A DNA stretch of 64,000 nt from Rhizobium anhuiense (lineage in GTDB: Bacteria; Pseudomonadota; Alphaproteobacteria; Rhizobiales; Rhizobiaceae). The stretch's first letter is position 1. Each line of letters starts with the position of its first letter. The stretch is taken from the NCBI RefSeq assembly GCF_003985145.1, contig NZ_ML133533.1, forward strand, positions 1 through 64,000, given 5' to 3'. Shown here one piece after another: positions 9,658 through 17,675 of this stretch. The notes beneath the pieces were generated by a model that did not search any database, was not told the origin of the DNA, and saw nothing but the letters and a program-made list of their open reading frames with translations. Made by a program: the position numbers and the translations under genes.

Positions 9658-10593
9658 ATGAATGCCCAATCGCGATCCGTCACCCTCATCGGCGCGCCGC
9701 TGGAAGAAGGCTCCGGCCGCAGAGGCGCTGCCATGGGGCCTGCCGCCTTGCGCATTGCCGGCGTCGATCAGACGTTGATCGAGCTTGGCCATGACGTCGC
9801 CGATATCGGCGATCTCAGGATCGTGCCGGCGATGGATCTGCCGAACCATCCGAAAGCCCACAATCTGAGGATCGTCGGCGCCTTCACCCGCGCGCTCGAA
9901 AGCAGCGTCCATGACGTCGCCGCCGCCGGCCGTTTCCCGCTCATTCTCGGCGGCGACCACAGCCTTTCCATGGGCAGCGTCTCCGGCATGGCCCGTTATG
10001 CCGCCAGCAAGGGCCGCCCGCTCTTCGTCCTCTGGCTCGATGCCCATGCCGACTTCAATTCTCCGGCCACCTCGCCCTCCGGCAATATTCACGGCATGCC
10101 CGTCGCCTTCTTCTGCGGCGAGGCCGAATTCGCCGAGATCCTGCCGAAGGACCGTCCGTTCGTCGATCCGAAGAATGTCTTCCAGGTCGGCATTCGTTCG
10201 GTCGATGCGCGTGAGCGCGAAGAAATCCACGAACATGGCGTCAACGTCTTCGACATGCGCGCGATCGACGAGCAGGGCATCGGCGCCATCATGCGTGAGA
10301 TCCTGGACGTCGTGACCAAGGCGAACGGCCTGCTGCATGTCAGCCTCGACCTCGATTTCCTCGATCCCGAGATTGCCCCTGGCGTCGGCACGACGGTCCC
10401 GGGCGGCGCGACCTTTCGCGAGGCGCATCTGGTGATGGAAATGCTTTCGGATAGCGGCCTCGTCTCGTCGCTCGATCTCGTCGAACTCAATCCGTTTCTC
10501 GACGATCGCGGCAAGAGCGCCCGCATCCTGGTGGAGCTGACGGCAAGCCTCTTCGGCCGCCGCATCTTCGATCGTCCGACACGTGCGGCATAG
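9658..10593 (+). CDS. rocF: Arginase
   Basis: 311 residues from the ATG at 9658 (GGAG seven bases upstream). It hydrolyses arginine to ornithine and urea with a binuclear manganese centre. The ureohydrolase signatures are all present: GGDHS at 98-102, DAHAD at 128-132, SGNIHGMP just after, and DLDFLDP near residue 240, supplying the metal-binding His and Asp residues. The length matches bacterial arginases (about 300). Ornithine aminotransferase follows 74 bp downstream across a palindromic mosaic repeat, so the two make a two-step route from arginine to glutamate semialdehyde. The name arcA is used for the same gene in agrobacteria. Confidence 0.93.
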   Translation: MNAQSRSVTLIGAPLEEGSGRRGAAMGPAALRIAGVDQTLIELGHDVADIGDLRIVPAMDLPNHPKAHNLRIVGAFTRALESSVHDVAAAGRFPLILGGDHSLSMGSVSGMARYAASKGRPLFVLWLDAHADFNSPATSPSGNIHGMPVAFFCGEAEFAEILPKDRPFVDPKNVFQVGIRSVDAREREEIHEHGVNVFDMRAIDEQGIGAIMREILDVVTKANGLLHVSLDLDFLDPEIAPGVGTTVPGGATFREAHLVMEMLSDSGLVSSLDLVELNPFLDDRGKSARILVELTASLFGRRIFDRPTRAA

Positions 10594-10640
10594 AGCATGT
10601 CGCGCAAAACTGTGCAGCAGTTTTGCGATCACGACATGCG
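10594..10640. repeat. RIME-like palindromic repeat between arginase and ornithine aminotransferase genes
   Basis: Nested inverted repeats CATGTCG...CGACATG (10596-10602 / 10632-10638) and CGCAAAACTG...CAGTTTTGCG (10603-10612 / 10618-10627) give a near-complete hairpin starting at the arginase stop. It resembles the dispersed intergenic mosaic elements of rhizobia. Confidence 0.75.
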
Positions 10641-10667
10641 GAAACCAAAGACTAAGGGAGAACGGCC

Positions 10668-11867
10668 ATGACCACTTCGGAAAAACTGATCGCCACCGAA
10701 CAGCGGCTCGGCGCCAACAATTACAAGCCGCTCGACGTGGTATTGACGCGTGGCGAAGGCGTTTATGTCTGGGATACCGACGGCAACCGTTATCTCGATT
10801 GCCTCTCGGCCTATTCCGCCGTCAACCAGGGCCATTGTCATCCGAAGATCCTTGCCGCCATGGTCGAGCAGGCGGGCAGACTGACGCTCACCTCCCGCGC
10901 CTTCCGCAACGACCAGCTCGCCTATCTCTACGAAGAACTCGCCGCTCTCACCGGCTCACACAAGATCCTGCCGATGAATTCCGGCGCCGAAGCCGTGGAG
11001 ACCGCCATCAAGGCGGTGCGCAAATGGGGATACGAGGTCAAGGGCGTGCCGGAGGGCAAGGCGGAGATCATCGTCTGCGCCGATAATTTCCACGGCCGGA
11101 CGCTGAGCATCATCAGCTTCTCCACAGATCCCGATGCCCGCATCGGCTTCGGCCCCTACACGCCGGGCTTCCGCACCATTCCCTTCGGCGATGCCGAGGC
11201 TTTTGCCGCGGCAATCAATGCCAATACGGTGGCCGCCCTGATCGAGCCGATCCAGGGGGAAGCCGGCGTCATCATCCCGCCGGCGGGTTATTTCACCCGC
11301 ATTCGTGAACTCTGCACTGATAACAACGTCACCCTCATTCTCGACGAGATCCAGACCGGCCTCGGCCGCACCGGCAAGCTGCTGGCTGAGGAACACGAAG
11401 GCATCGAGGCCGACGTGACGCTGATCGGCAAGGCGCTCTCCGGCGGCTTCTACCCCGTGTCAGCAGTGCTTTCGAATTCCGAAGTCCTCGGCGTGCTGAA
11501 GCCCGGCCAGCACGGCTCGACCTTCGGCGGCAATCCGCTCGCCTGCGCGGTGGCACGCACCGCACTGAAGGTGCTGACGGAAGAGGGCATGATCGAGAAC
11601 GCTGCGGTCATGGGCGATTATTTCCTCGATGGCCTCAGGTCGATCCGCTCGAACATCGTCAGGGACGTGCGCGGCCGCGGTCTGATGATGGCCATCGAAC
11701 TGGAACCCGAAGCCGGCGGCGCGAGGCAATATTGCCATGCGCTGAAGGAGCGCGGCCTGCTCGCCAAGGATACCCACGACCATACGATTCGTCTCGCTCC
11801 GCCATTGGTCATAACAAGGGAGCAGGTGGATTGGGCAGTCTCGCAGATCGAAAAGACCATAGGCTGA
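10668..11867 (+). CDS. rocD: Ornithine aminotransferase (class III PLP aminotransferase)
   Basis: 399 residues. It transfers the delta-amino group of ornithine to 2-oxoglutarate, giving glutamate semialdehyde and glutamate. Fold-type I class III features are present: NSGAEAVETA (PLP phosphate site, ~104-113), FHGRT (~141-145), LILDEIQTGLGRTG (~223-236, with the PLP-binding Asp) and IGKALSGG with the Schiff-base Lys255. The N-terminus (NNYKPLDVVLTRGEG) is specific to ornithine aminotransferase rather than acetylornithine aminotransferase. GGAGAAC precedes the ATG. Its position after arginase supports a catabolic role. Confidence 0.93.
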   Translation: MTTSEKLIATEQRLGANNYKPLDVVLTRGEGVYVWDTDGNRYLDCLSAYSAVNQGHCHPKILAAMVEQAGRLTLTSRAFRNDQLAYLYEELAALTGSHKILPMNSGAEAVETAIKAVRKWGYEVKGVPEGKAEIIVCADNFHGRTLSIISFSTDPDARIGFGPYTPGFRTIPFGDAEAFAAAINANTVAALIEPIQGEAGVIIPPAGYFTRIRELCTDNNVTLILDEIQTGLGRTGKLLAEEHEGIEADVTLIGKALSGGFYPVSAVLSNSEVLGVLKPGQHGSTFGGNPLACAVARTALKVLTEEGMIENAAVMGDYFLDGLRSIRSNIVRDVRGRGLMMAIELEPEAGGARQYCHALKERGLLAKDTHDHTIRLAPPLVITREQVDWAVSQIEKTIG

Positions 11868-12064
11868 GGTAAATCGGGGCTGAAAACCTTCGCAACCCCC
11901 CTCCCGATTTAGATTTGGGCAACACTCTTTCGCTAATGTCGTCGTAACCGTAACGATGCTTCGCCGAGCGCAAAGCCATCGCGTGGTGTGAAGGCAAGGC
12001 TCGTCAGCGCCAATGGTGGCGCACCCGCTTCTGCTTTGGCTTACGACAGTTGGGAAGAATTCTA

Positions 12065-12541
12065 ATGGCCACGATCAATTCCACTAGCTTCAGCGGCGAT
12101 ACGCTCGAGATCATTGCCTTCCGCCTGCATGATCAGGAATTCTGCGTCAAGACCACGACCATCCGCGAAATCCGCGGCTGGGCGCCGTCGACGCCGATCC
12201 CGCACGCCCCGGCCGATGTCATCGGCGTCATGAACCTGCGCGGCTCGGTGATCCCGATCATCGATCTTGCCTACAAGCTCGGCATGAAGAGCACCGTCGC
12301 CAACGAGCGCAGCGCCATTGTCGTCGCCGAAGTTCACAGCATGGTCATCGGCATGCTCGTCGACCGCGTCTCGGACATTCTCACCATCTCGTCCAGCCAG
12401 GTCCAGCCGGTGCCTGAGGTGACCGCCTCCTTCGACCGCGCCTATTGCGAAGGCATCATCGCTTCAGAAAATGGCATGATCTGCTTCCTGAACCTCTCCA
12501 AGATGTTCAAGGAAAACGAGACCGATGATCTGGCGGCCTGA
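12065..12541 (+). CDS. cheW: CheW chemotaxis coupling protein
   Basis: 158 residues, one CheW (SH3-like) domain spanning nearly the whole protein. Family landmarks are IIAFRLHDQEFCVKT, REIRGW, TPIPHAPADVIGVMNLRG and VIPIIDLAYKLG. It links chemoreceptors to the CheA kinase. The ATG at 12065 is supported by GGGAAG seven bases upstream, and an upstream in-frame TTG at 12050 overlaps that Shine-Dalgarno and is rejected. A terminator follows, and a chemoreceptor gene starts 290 bp downstream. No cheA, cheY or cheR is in the window, so this is an orphan cheW-mcp pair. Confidence 0.93.
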   Translation: MATINSTSFSGDTLEIIAFRLHDQEFCVKTTTIREIRGWAPSTPIPHAPADVIGVMNLRGSVIPIIDLAYKLGMKSTVANERSAIVVAEVHSMVIGMLVDRVSDILTISSSQVQPVPEVTASFDRAYCEGIIASENGMICFLNLSKMFKENETDDLAA

Positions 12542-12576
12542 TCGGCCTAGGCATTCGTTCTAGACAATTCGCATTT

Positions 12577-12606
12577 GAAAAACCGCCTATCCGGGCGGTT
12601 TTTTTA
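12577..12606 (+). terminator. Rho-independent terminator after cheW
   Basis: AACCGCC-TATCC-GGGCGGTT hairpin flanked by an A run and followed by seven T on the plus strand. Confidence 0.9.
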
Positions 12607-12831
12607 TTATGTACCGCAAGGCTCTTCCGCACGGCTCAATATTAGTTATTTCTTTTATACGAGATATTAACCACGTCCTATCATCATACGACACACAAGG
12701 ATGATACGTTTTCCGCAAATCTCGGAGGAATGACAGACGATACGGCTGTCATTCCATCACCGGCATTCTTCGTCCGACACGCTTCGTCTTATCAGCCGAA
12801 GCAGCAGAACGCGCATTTCAGAGGGGCAAGG

Positions 12832-14601
12832 ATGTTTGGTCTATCTTCCGACTCGAAATATATTCTCAATGCCATTTCCAAATCGCAGGCGATCATCGAA
12901 TTCGATCTCAATGGAAATATCCTCACGGCGAACGAGAATTTCTGCAATGCGCTTGGTTATCGCCTGAGCGAGATCGTCGGCAAGCATCACAGCATGTTCT
13001 GCGAGCCGGCCTATACGGCAACTCCTGACTATCGCGCCTTCTGGGCGCGGCTCGGGCGCGGCGAATATGATGCCGGCGCCTACAAGCGTCTTGCCAAGGG
13101 CAACCGCGAGATATGGATCCAGGCTTCCTACAATCCTGTTTTCAAGGGCGGAAAGCCATTCAAGGTGGTGAAATTTGCAGCCGACATCACTGCCGCCAAG
13201 AAGCAGGCGGTCGAGGATTCCGGCAAGCTGCAGGCGATCTCGCGTTCGCAGGCGGTGATCGAATTCAGCCCGATGGGCGAGATCCTGACCGCGAACGAGA
13301 ATTTCTGCAACGCCATGGGCTATTCCCTGGCCGAGATCAGCGGCAAGCATCACAGCATATTCTGCGATCCGGCCTATGTCGGCACAGAGGATTACAAAAG
13401 CTTCTGGCGGCGTCTGGCCAATGGCGAATTCATCGCCAACGAATTCGTCCGTTTCGGCAAGGGCGGTCGCGAAATCTGGATCCAGGCAGCTTATAACCCG
13501 ATCGTCGATGCCGACGGCAAGGTCTACAAGGTGGTGAAGTTCGCCACCGACGTCACCCAACGCATGAGCGCGATTTCTTCGCTCGGCGGCGCGCTGCGTC
13601 ACCTATCCGAAGGTGATCTGACAAGGACGGTCGACACGCCCTTCGTCCCCTCGATGGAGCAATTGCGCCACGATTTCAACACGACGATCAAAGTCCTTGC
13701 CGAGACGATGAAGACAATCGGCGAGAATGCCGGTGCGATCGCCATCGGCTCACGCGAGATCGGCGCATCGGCCGATTCCTTCTCCAAACGGACGGAACAG
13801 CAAGCCGCATCGATCGAAGAAACCGCCGCCGCGCTGGAGGAAATCACCACCACGGTCAACGATTCCAGCCGCCGCGCCGATGAGGCCGGCCGCCTCGTCG
13901 CCATGACCAAACAGGGCGCCGAGCAATCCGGCACCGTGGTCCGCAATGCCGTTGCCGCCATGGGCCAGATCGAACAGTCCTCGCACGAGATCACCAACAT
14001 CATCGGCGTCATCGACGAGATAGCCTTCCAGACCAACCTCCTGGCATTGAATGCCGGCGTCGAGGCGGCCCGCGCCGGCGAAGCCGGCAAGGGCTTCGCC
14101 GTGGTGGCCCAGGAAGTCCGGGAGCTCGCTCAGCGCTCCGCCAAAGCCGCCAAGGAGATCAAGGCGCTGATCAACACGTCGGGCGAGCATGTCAGGAACG
14201 GCGTCGGCCTCGTCGGCCAGACAGGCAAGGCGCTGGAGGAGATCGTCGCACAGGTCGGCGATATCGACGGCAACGTCGTCGCCATCGTCGAGGCCTCCAG
14301 GGAGCAGGCAACCGGCCTCAAGGAAATCAACCACGCGGTCAATACGCTCGATCAGGCAACGCAGCAGAATGCCGCCATGGTCGAAGAGAGCACCGCCGCC
14401 AGCCATAGCCTTGCCAAGGAAGCCGAAACGCTGCGCGTCCTGCTGACACGATTCCGTCTGCCGGGCCAGACCCAGGCCGCCGGCCGGCCGGAGGTGAGAC
14501 ATGAGGCGAGGCAAGCGGGTTCACCGGCGCTGCACCTTATTTCACGCGTCGCAAAGGCGCACGGCGCCGCTGCGACCGCCCAGAGCTGGGAAGAATTCTG
14601 A
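12832..14601 (+). CDS. Soluble methyl-accepting chemotaxis protein with two PAS domains (McpY-like)
   Basis: 589 residues from the ATG at 12832 (AGGGG upstream). An earlier in-frame start would add 34 unrelated residues. There is no membrane helix. Two near-duplicate PAS-PAC units occupy residues ~15-125 and ~137-247; both contain LTANENFCNA.GY and GKHHS.FC.PAY. A short HAMP-like segment follows, then the signalling coiled coil, whose hairpin tip around 395-435 holds IDEIAFQTNLLALNAGVEAA and GKGFAVVAQEVRELAQ. The last five residues, SWEEF, match the xWxxF pentapeptide that tethers CheR/CheB on receptors. A cytoplasmic PAS receptor suggests redox or metabolic sensing, but the ligand is unknown. 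It resembles what I recall of S. meliloti McpY. Confidence 0.92.
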   Translation: MFGLSSDSKYILNAISKSQAIIEFDLNGNILTANENFCNALGYRLSEIVGKHHSMFCEPAYTATPDYRAFWARLGRGEYDAGAYKRLAKGNREIWIQASYNPVFKGGKPFKVVKFAADITAAKKQAVEDSGKLQAISRSQAVIEFSPMGEILTANENFCNAMGYSLAEISGKHHSIFCDPAYVGTEDYKSFWRRLANGEFIANEFVRFGKGGREIWIQAAYNPIVDADGKVYKVVKFATDVTQRMSAISSLGGALRHLSEGDLTRTVDTPFVPSMEQLRHDFNTTIKVLAETMKTIGENAGAIAIGSREIGASADSFSKRTEQQAASIEETAAALEEITTTVNDSSRRADEAGRLVAMTKQGAEQSGTVVRNAVAAMGQIEQSSHEITNIIGVIDEIAFQTNLLALNAGVEAARAGEAGKGFAVVAQEVRELAQRSAKAAKEIKALINTSGEHVRNGVGLVGQTGKALEEIVAQVGDIDGNVVAIVEASREQATGLKEINHAVNTLDQATQQNAAMVEESTAASHSLAKEAETLRVLLTRFRLPGQTQAAGRPEVRHEARQAGSPALHLISRVAKAHGAAATAQSWEEF

Positions 14602-14626
14602 TCCCAGCCGCCGCAGCCATCCTATC

Positions 14627-14646
14627 GTGCCGCCACCAGGCGGCAC
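14627..14646. repeat. Hairpin between convergent receptor and transporter genes
   Basis: Perfect inverted repeat GTGCCGCC-ACCA-GGCGGCAC in the gap between the convergent chemoreceptor and MFS genes. It lacks a T run on either side, so it is at best a weak or Rho-assisted bidirectional terminator. Confidence 0.5.
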
Positions 14647-14717
14647 TCTGATCAGACTGAGGCGGTAGACGAAGATGAAGCGCGTCGCATGAAGCCCGTG
14701 CGACGCGCCGTGACGGC

Positions 14718-16373
14718 TCATCCGAACAGCGCGAACGTCGCCCTCAGTGTCACCCAGACACCCCAGAGCAGCGGAATGCCGACGACGGCCCAGGCAAGCA
14801 TCGCCTTGGCGTCCAACCCGCCTGTGCCGATGCCAAAGGAACCGGTCGGGCCGGCATTGACCGCCGCAGACTTCGCCTGCAGCGCAGCAACCTCGTCGTC
14901 CGACATGAACCATTTGTCCGAAAGCGGCCTGATCAGCGAATTGGCGATGAGGCCGAGCGCCAGCATGCCGGCGAGGATATACATGGTGCCGGTATAGAGG
15001 GTTGGACCGGGTGCCACGCCGGCGGCGATCTGCGCTTCGCGGATATAGTTGACGACGACGGGACCGACGATGCCGGCCGTTGCCCAGGCCGTCAGCAGCC
15101 GGCCGTGGATGGCGCCGACGAACTGCGTACCGAAAATATCGGCGAGATAGGCAGGGATCGTCGCGAAGCCGCCGCCATACATCGACAAGATGATGCCGAA
15201 GGCGAGAACGAACAGCGCCTTGTTGCCCATGCCCGCAAAGGTCGGCGCCAGTGCATAGAGCACAATGCCGAGGATGAAGAAGCAATAATAGGTATTCTTG
15301 CGGCCGATCTTGTCGGACAGCGACGCCCAGAAGAACCGTCCGCCGATATTGAAGAGCGACAGCAGGCCGGCAAAACCGGCGGCGATCGTGGCGATCGATG
15401 CCTTCTGGCCGGCGTCCAGCTGGGCGAAACCGACATCCGGCAGGCCGATCAGCGAGCCGGCGAAGATTTCCTGCAGCATCGGCGAAGCCATGCCGAGAAC
15501 ACCGATACCGGCCGAAACGTTGAGGCAGAGCACGGCCCAGATCAGCCAGAACTGTTTGGTCTTGTGGGCATCGCGCAGGTGCACATGTTTGGTGGTGATC
15601 ATCGTGCTCTTGGCCGCAGGCGGCGTCCAGCCGTCAGGACGCCACCCGGCCGGCGGGATGCGATAGCCGAAGGCGCCGCCCATCATGAAGACGAAATAAA
15701 TCGCCGCCATGACGATGAAGGTTTGCCAGACACCGACCGAACTGTCGGTCTTGAAGGCATTCATCAGCAGGTTGGCAAGCGGCGCGCCGATCATCGCGCC
15801 ACCGCCGAAGCCCATGATCGCCATGCCGGTCGCCATGCCGCGCCGGTCGGGAAACCATTTGATCAGCGTCGAGACCGGCGAGATGTAGCCGAGACCGAGA
15901 CCGATGCCGCCGATGACGCCGGCGCCAAGCCACATCATCCAGAGCTGATGGGTGATGACGCCGATAGCGGCAAGAATGATACCGCCGCACCAGCAGCAGG
16001 CGGAAACGACGCCCGCCTTGCGCGGGCCGGCGCGCTCGAGCCAGCCGCCCCAGATGGCGGCGGACGAGCCAAGGAGGACGAAGAATAGCGTATAGATCCA
16101 GCCGAGGTCGGCAACACGCCAGTCGCAGGTGGTGGTGAACAGCGCCGAGGCGAGTGTCAGATCCGGGCAGGCCGTCGAGGCGGTGATCCCGAGCGACTTG
16201 GAAAGTGGCAGCCAGAACACGCTGAAACCATAGGCCATGCCGATGCAGAGGTGGATGGCGAGTGCTGCCGGCGGCACCAGCCACCGATTGAACCCAGGCC
16301 GTGCAACGATCCTTTCACGATCGAGCAGGCCCGAGCCCGCCACCCCGTCTGTACGTGTTTCGGCTGCAGTCAT
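14718..16373 (-). CDS. MFS transporter of the oxalate/formate antiporter (OFA) family
   Basis: 551 residues with about 12 membrane helices in two bundles and the MFS motif around KWFPDRRGMATGMAIMGFGGG. The start ATG at 16373 has an excellent AAGGAGGAG seven bases upstream. An extra periplasmic stretch rich in cysteine after helix 1 (TACPDLTLASALFTTTCDW) and a long cytoplasmic loop are typical of the long OFA-like subgroup. Known OFA members exchange oxalate and formate or move other monocarboxylates. Being next to formate dehydrogenase suggests formate or oxalate transport, but this is inference. A mosaic repeat separates it from fdsD, so it may be expressed separately. Confidence 0.8.
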   Translation of the reverse strand: MTAAETRTDGVAGSGLLDRERIVARPGFNRWLVPPAALAIHLCIGMAYGFSVFWLPLSKSLGITASTACPDLTLASALFTTTCDWRVADLGWIYTLFFVLLGSSAAIWGGWLERAGPRKAGVVSACCWCGGIILAAIGVITHQLWMMWLGAGVIGGIGLGLGYISPVSTLIKWFPDRRGMATGMAIMGFGGGAMIGAPLANLLMNAFKTDSSVGVWQTFIVMAAIYFVFMMGGAFGYRIPPAGWRPDGWTPPAAKSTMITTKHVHLRDAHKTKQFWLIWAVLCLNVSAGIGVLGMASPMLQEIFAGSLIGLPDVGFAQLDAGQKASIATIAAGFAGLLSLFNIGGRFFWASLSDKIGRKNTYYCFFILGIVLYALAPTFAGMGNKALFVLAFGIILSMYGGGFATIPAYLADIFGTQFVGAIHGRLLTAWATAGIVGPVVVNYIREAQIAAGVAPGPTLYTGTMYILAGMLALGLIANSLIRPLSDKWFMSDDEVAALQAKSAAVNAGPTGSFGIGTGGLDAKAMLAWAVVGIPLLWGVWVTLRATFALFG

Positions 16374-16493
16374 GAACAACTCCTCCTTGATTCAGACCTG
16401 GCTTGATTCAGACTTGTTATCACCGGCACATGCGCAGGCAGGTTGCTCCTGCCTTCCCTCCCGCATGGACCGATCCTGGCTAATCGGACCGAG

Positions 16494-16591
16494 AGCAATT
16501 CCAGGAAAAGTGGGAAACGGTTTTCCGTCCGAAATTGCGTAAAAACAAAAGGTTTGAAATAAAGACCTAAAGCGCGAGGAACGCGCTTTAG
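16494..16591. repeat. RIME-like mosaic repeat overlapping the end of fdsD
   Basis: Two palindromic blocks. GCAATT...AATTGC encloses GGAAAA...TTTTCC at 16494-16538. A 10 bp perfect stem CTAAAGCGCG-AGGAA-CGCGCTTTAG lies at 16567-16591. The second stem contains the TAA stop codon of fdsD (16588-16590). The blocks look like the dispersed intergenic elements common in Rhizobium genomes, and may end or stabilise the fds transcript. Confidence 0.7.
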
Positions 16592-16824
16592 TGTGTCGCA
16601 GGCTCCGGCTTTCGGATCAGAGGCGCGGCCTGCAGCACCAGCGCATCCAGGCCGTTCTCCTCATTCTCCAGAATTTCGAACAATTGCCGCCGCATGCGCG
16701 GATCCCAGAATTTATTGATATGGGTGGCGACCCCCTGCGCGGCTTCGCTTTCCGGCTGGCTCTTGAAGAAGGTAGCGATTTGATTTGCCATATAGACGAG
16801 CTTGGTCTTGGTATCATGCGACAT
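16588..16824 (-). CDS. fdsD: NAD-dependent formate dehydrogenase, delta subunit
   Basis: 78 residues, small and soluble, without cofactor motifs. The sequence TKTKLVYMANQIATFFKS and HINKFWDPRMRRQLFEIL is characteristic of FdsD, the smallest gene of the fdsGBACD operon, whose exact role (probably assembly or stability) is unclear. The ATG at 16824 has GGAAG upstream and lies inside the end of fdhD (11 bp overlap), indicating translational coupling. The stop codon falls in a repeat stem. Confidence 0.88.
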   Translation of the reverse strand: MSHDTKTKLVYMANQIATFFKSQPESEAAQGVATHINKFWDPRMRRQLFEILENEENGLDALVLQAAPLIRKPEPATH

Positions 16825-17638
16825 CGGCAATGCTTCCAGGCGAGATACGGTGCGGGTGGGTGAAAATCTCGAAATCCTCGCCGCGCACCAGCGCGACGAG
16901 CGTCATGCCGGCCGCTTCGGCCGTGCGGATGGCCAGAGCCGTCGGCGCCGAAATGGCGATGAGCACCGGGCTGCCGAGGATCGCCGCCTTCTGCACCATT
17001 TCGACAGAAAGCCGGCTGGTGACGACGACCGCGCCGTCCCCGCCTTTTTCGCCGGCGCGGATGACGGCGCCGCAGAGCTTGTCCAGTGCATTGTGCCGGC
17101 CGACATCTTCGCGCACGGCAATCAGTCCCCCGCCTTGACGATAAAAGCCGGCGCCATGCACCGCCCGCGTCTCACGATGCAGCGGCTGTGCCTCGTTCAG
17201 AAGCGAAACGGCGCGGACGATATCCGCATGCGACAGCGCCAGCAGTGATGGCGAGACATCAGGCACCGGCCGCACTGCCTGTTCGATCGATTCGATGCCG
17301 CAGAGCCCGCAACCGACCGGCCCCGCCATGCTGCGGCGGCGTGCCCGCAGCAGATCGGCGACGTCATCGACAAGGCTTACCTGCACATCGATGCCCTGCT
17401 CACCCTCGACGACTTCGATGGCCGATATCTCCGCCGGCCCGGCAATGATCCCCTCGGTCAGGCTGAACCCGACGGCGAAATCCTCGAGATCCGCCGGCGT
17501 TGCCATCATCACCGCATGCGAACTGCCGCCATAGGAAAAGGCGATCGGCACTTCTTCCGGGACGATGCGCGAACCGGTCTGCACGATGCCGTTGCGGCGG
17601 GCGGTTTCGAGAGCACGGGCAGTGACGGTGAAGGTCAT
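16814..17638 (-). CDS. fdhD: FdhD/FdsC sulfurtransferase-type formate dehydrogenase accessory protein
   Basis: 274 residues. FdhD-family proteins bind bis-MGD and pass sulfur to the molybdenum centre, which formate dehydrogenase needs for activity. Recognisable segments are EEVPIAFSYGGSSHAVMMATP near the N-terminus, FAVGFSLTEGII, the GCGLCGIESIEQ cysteine loop (the catalytic cysteine pair region), HRETRAVHGAGF, REDVGRHNALDKL and TSRLSVEMVQKAA. AGGAGG eight bases upstream fixes the start at 17638, avoiding a 38-codon extension into fdsA. The order fdsA-fdhD-fdsD equals the A-C-D part of fdsGBACD. Confidence 0.93.
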   Translation of the reverse strand: MTFTVTARALETARRNGIVQTGSRIVPEEVPIAFSYGGSSHAVMMATPADLEDFAVGFSLTEGIIAGPAEISAIEVVEGEQGIDVQVSLVDDVADLLRARRRSMAGPVGCGLCGIESIEQAVRPVPDVSPSLLALSHADIVRAVSLLNEAQPLHRETRAVHGAGFYRQGGGLIAVREDVGRHNALDKLCGAVIRAGEKGGDGAVVVTSRLSVEMVQKAAILGSPVLIAISAPTALAIRTAEAAGMTLVALVRGEDFEIFTHPHRISPGSIADVA

Positions 17639-17675
17639 GACGCGCGTTCCTCCTGACAGGGCCACCCCCGCATCG

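Noticed and set aside
14627..14646. Hairpin between the chemoreceptor and MFS genes as a full intrinsic terminator
   Set aside because: No T run follows on either strand, so it is kept only as a hairpin.
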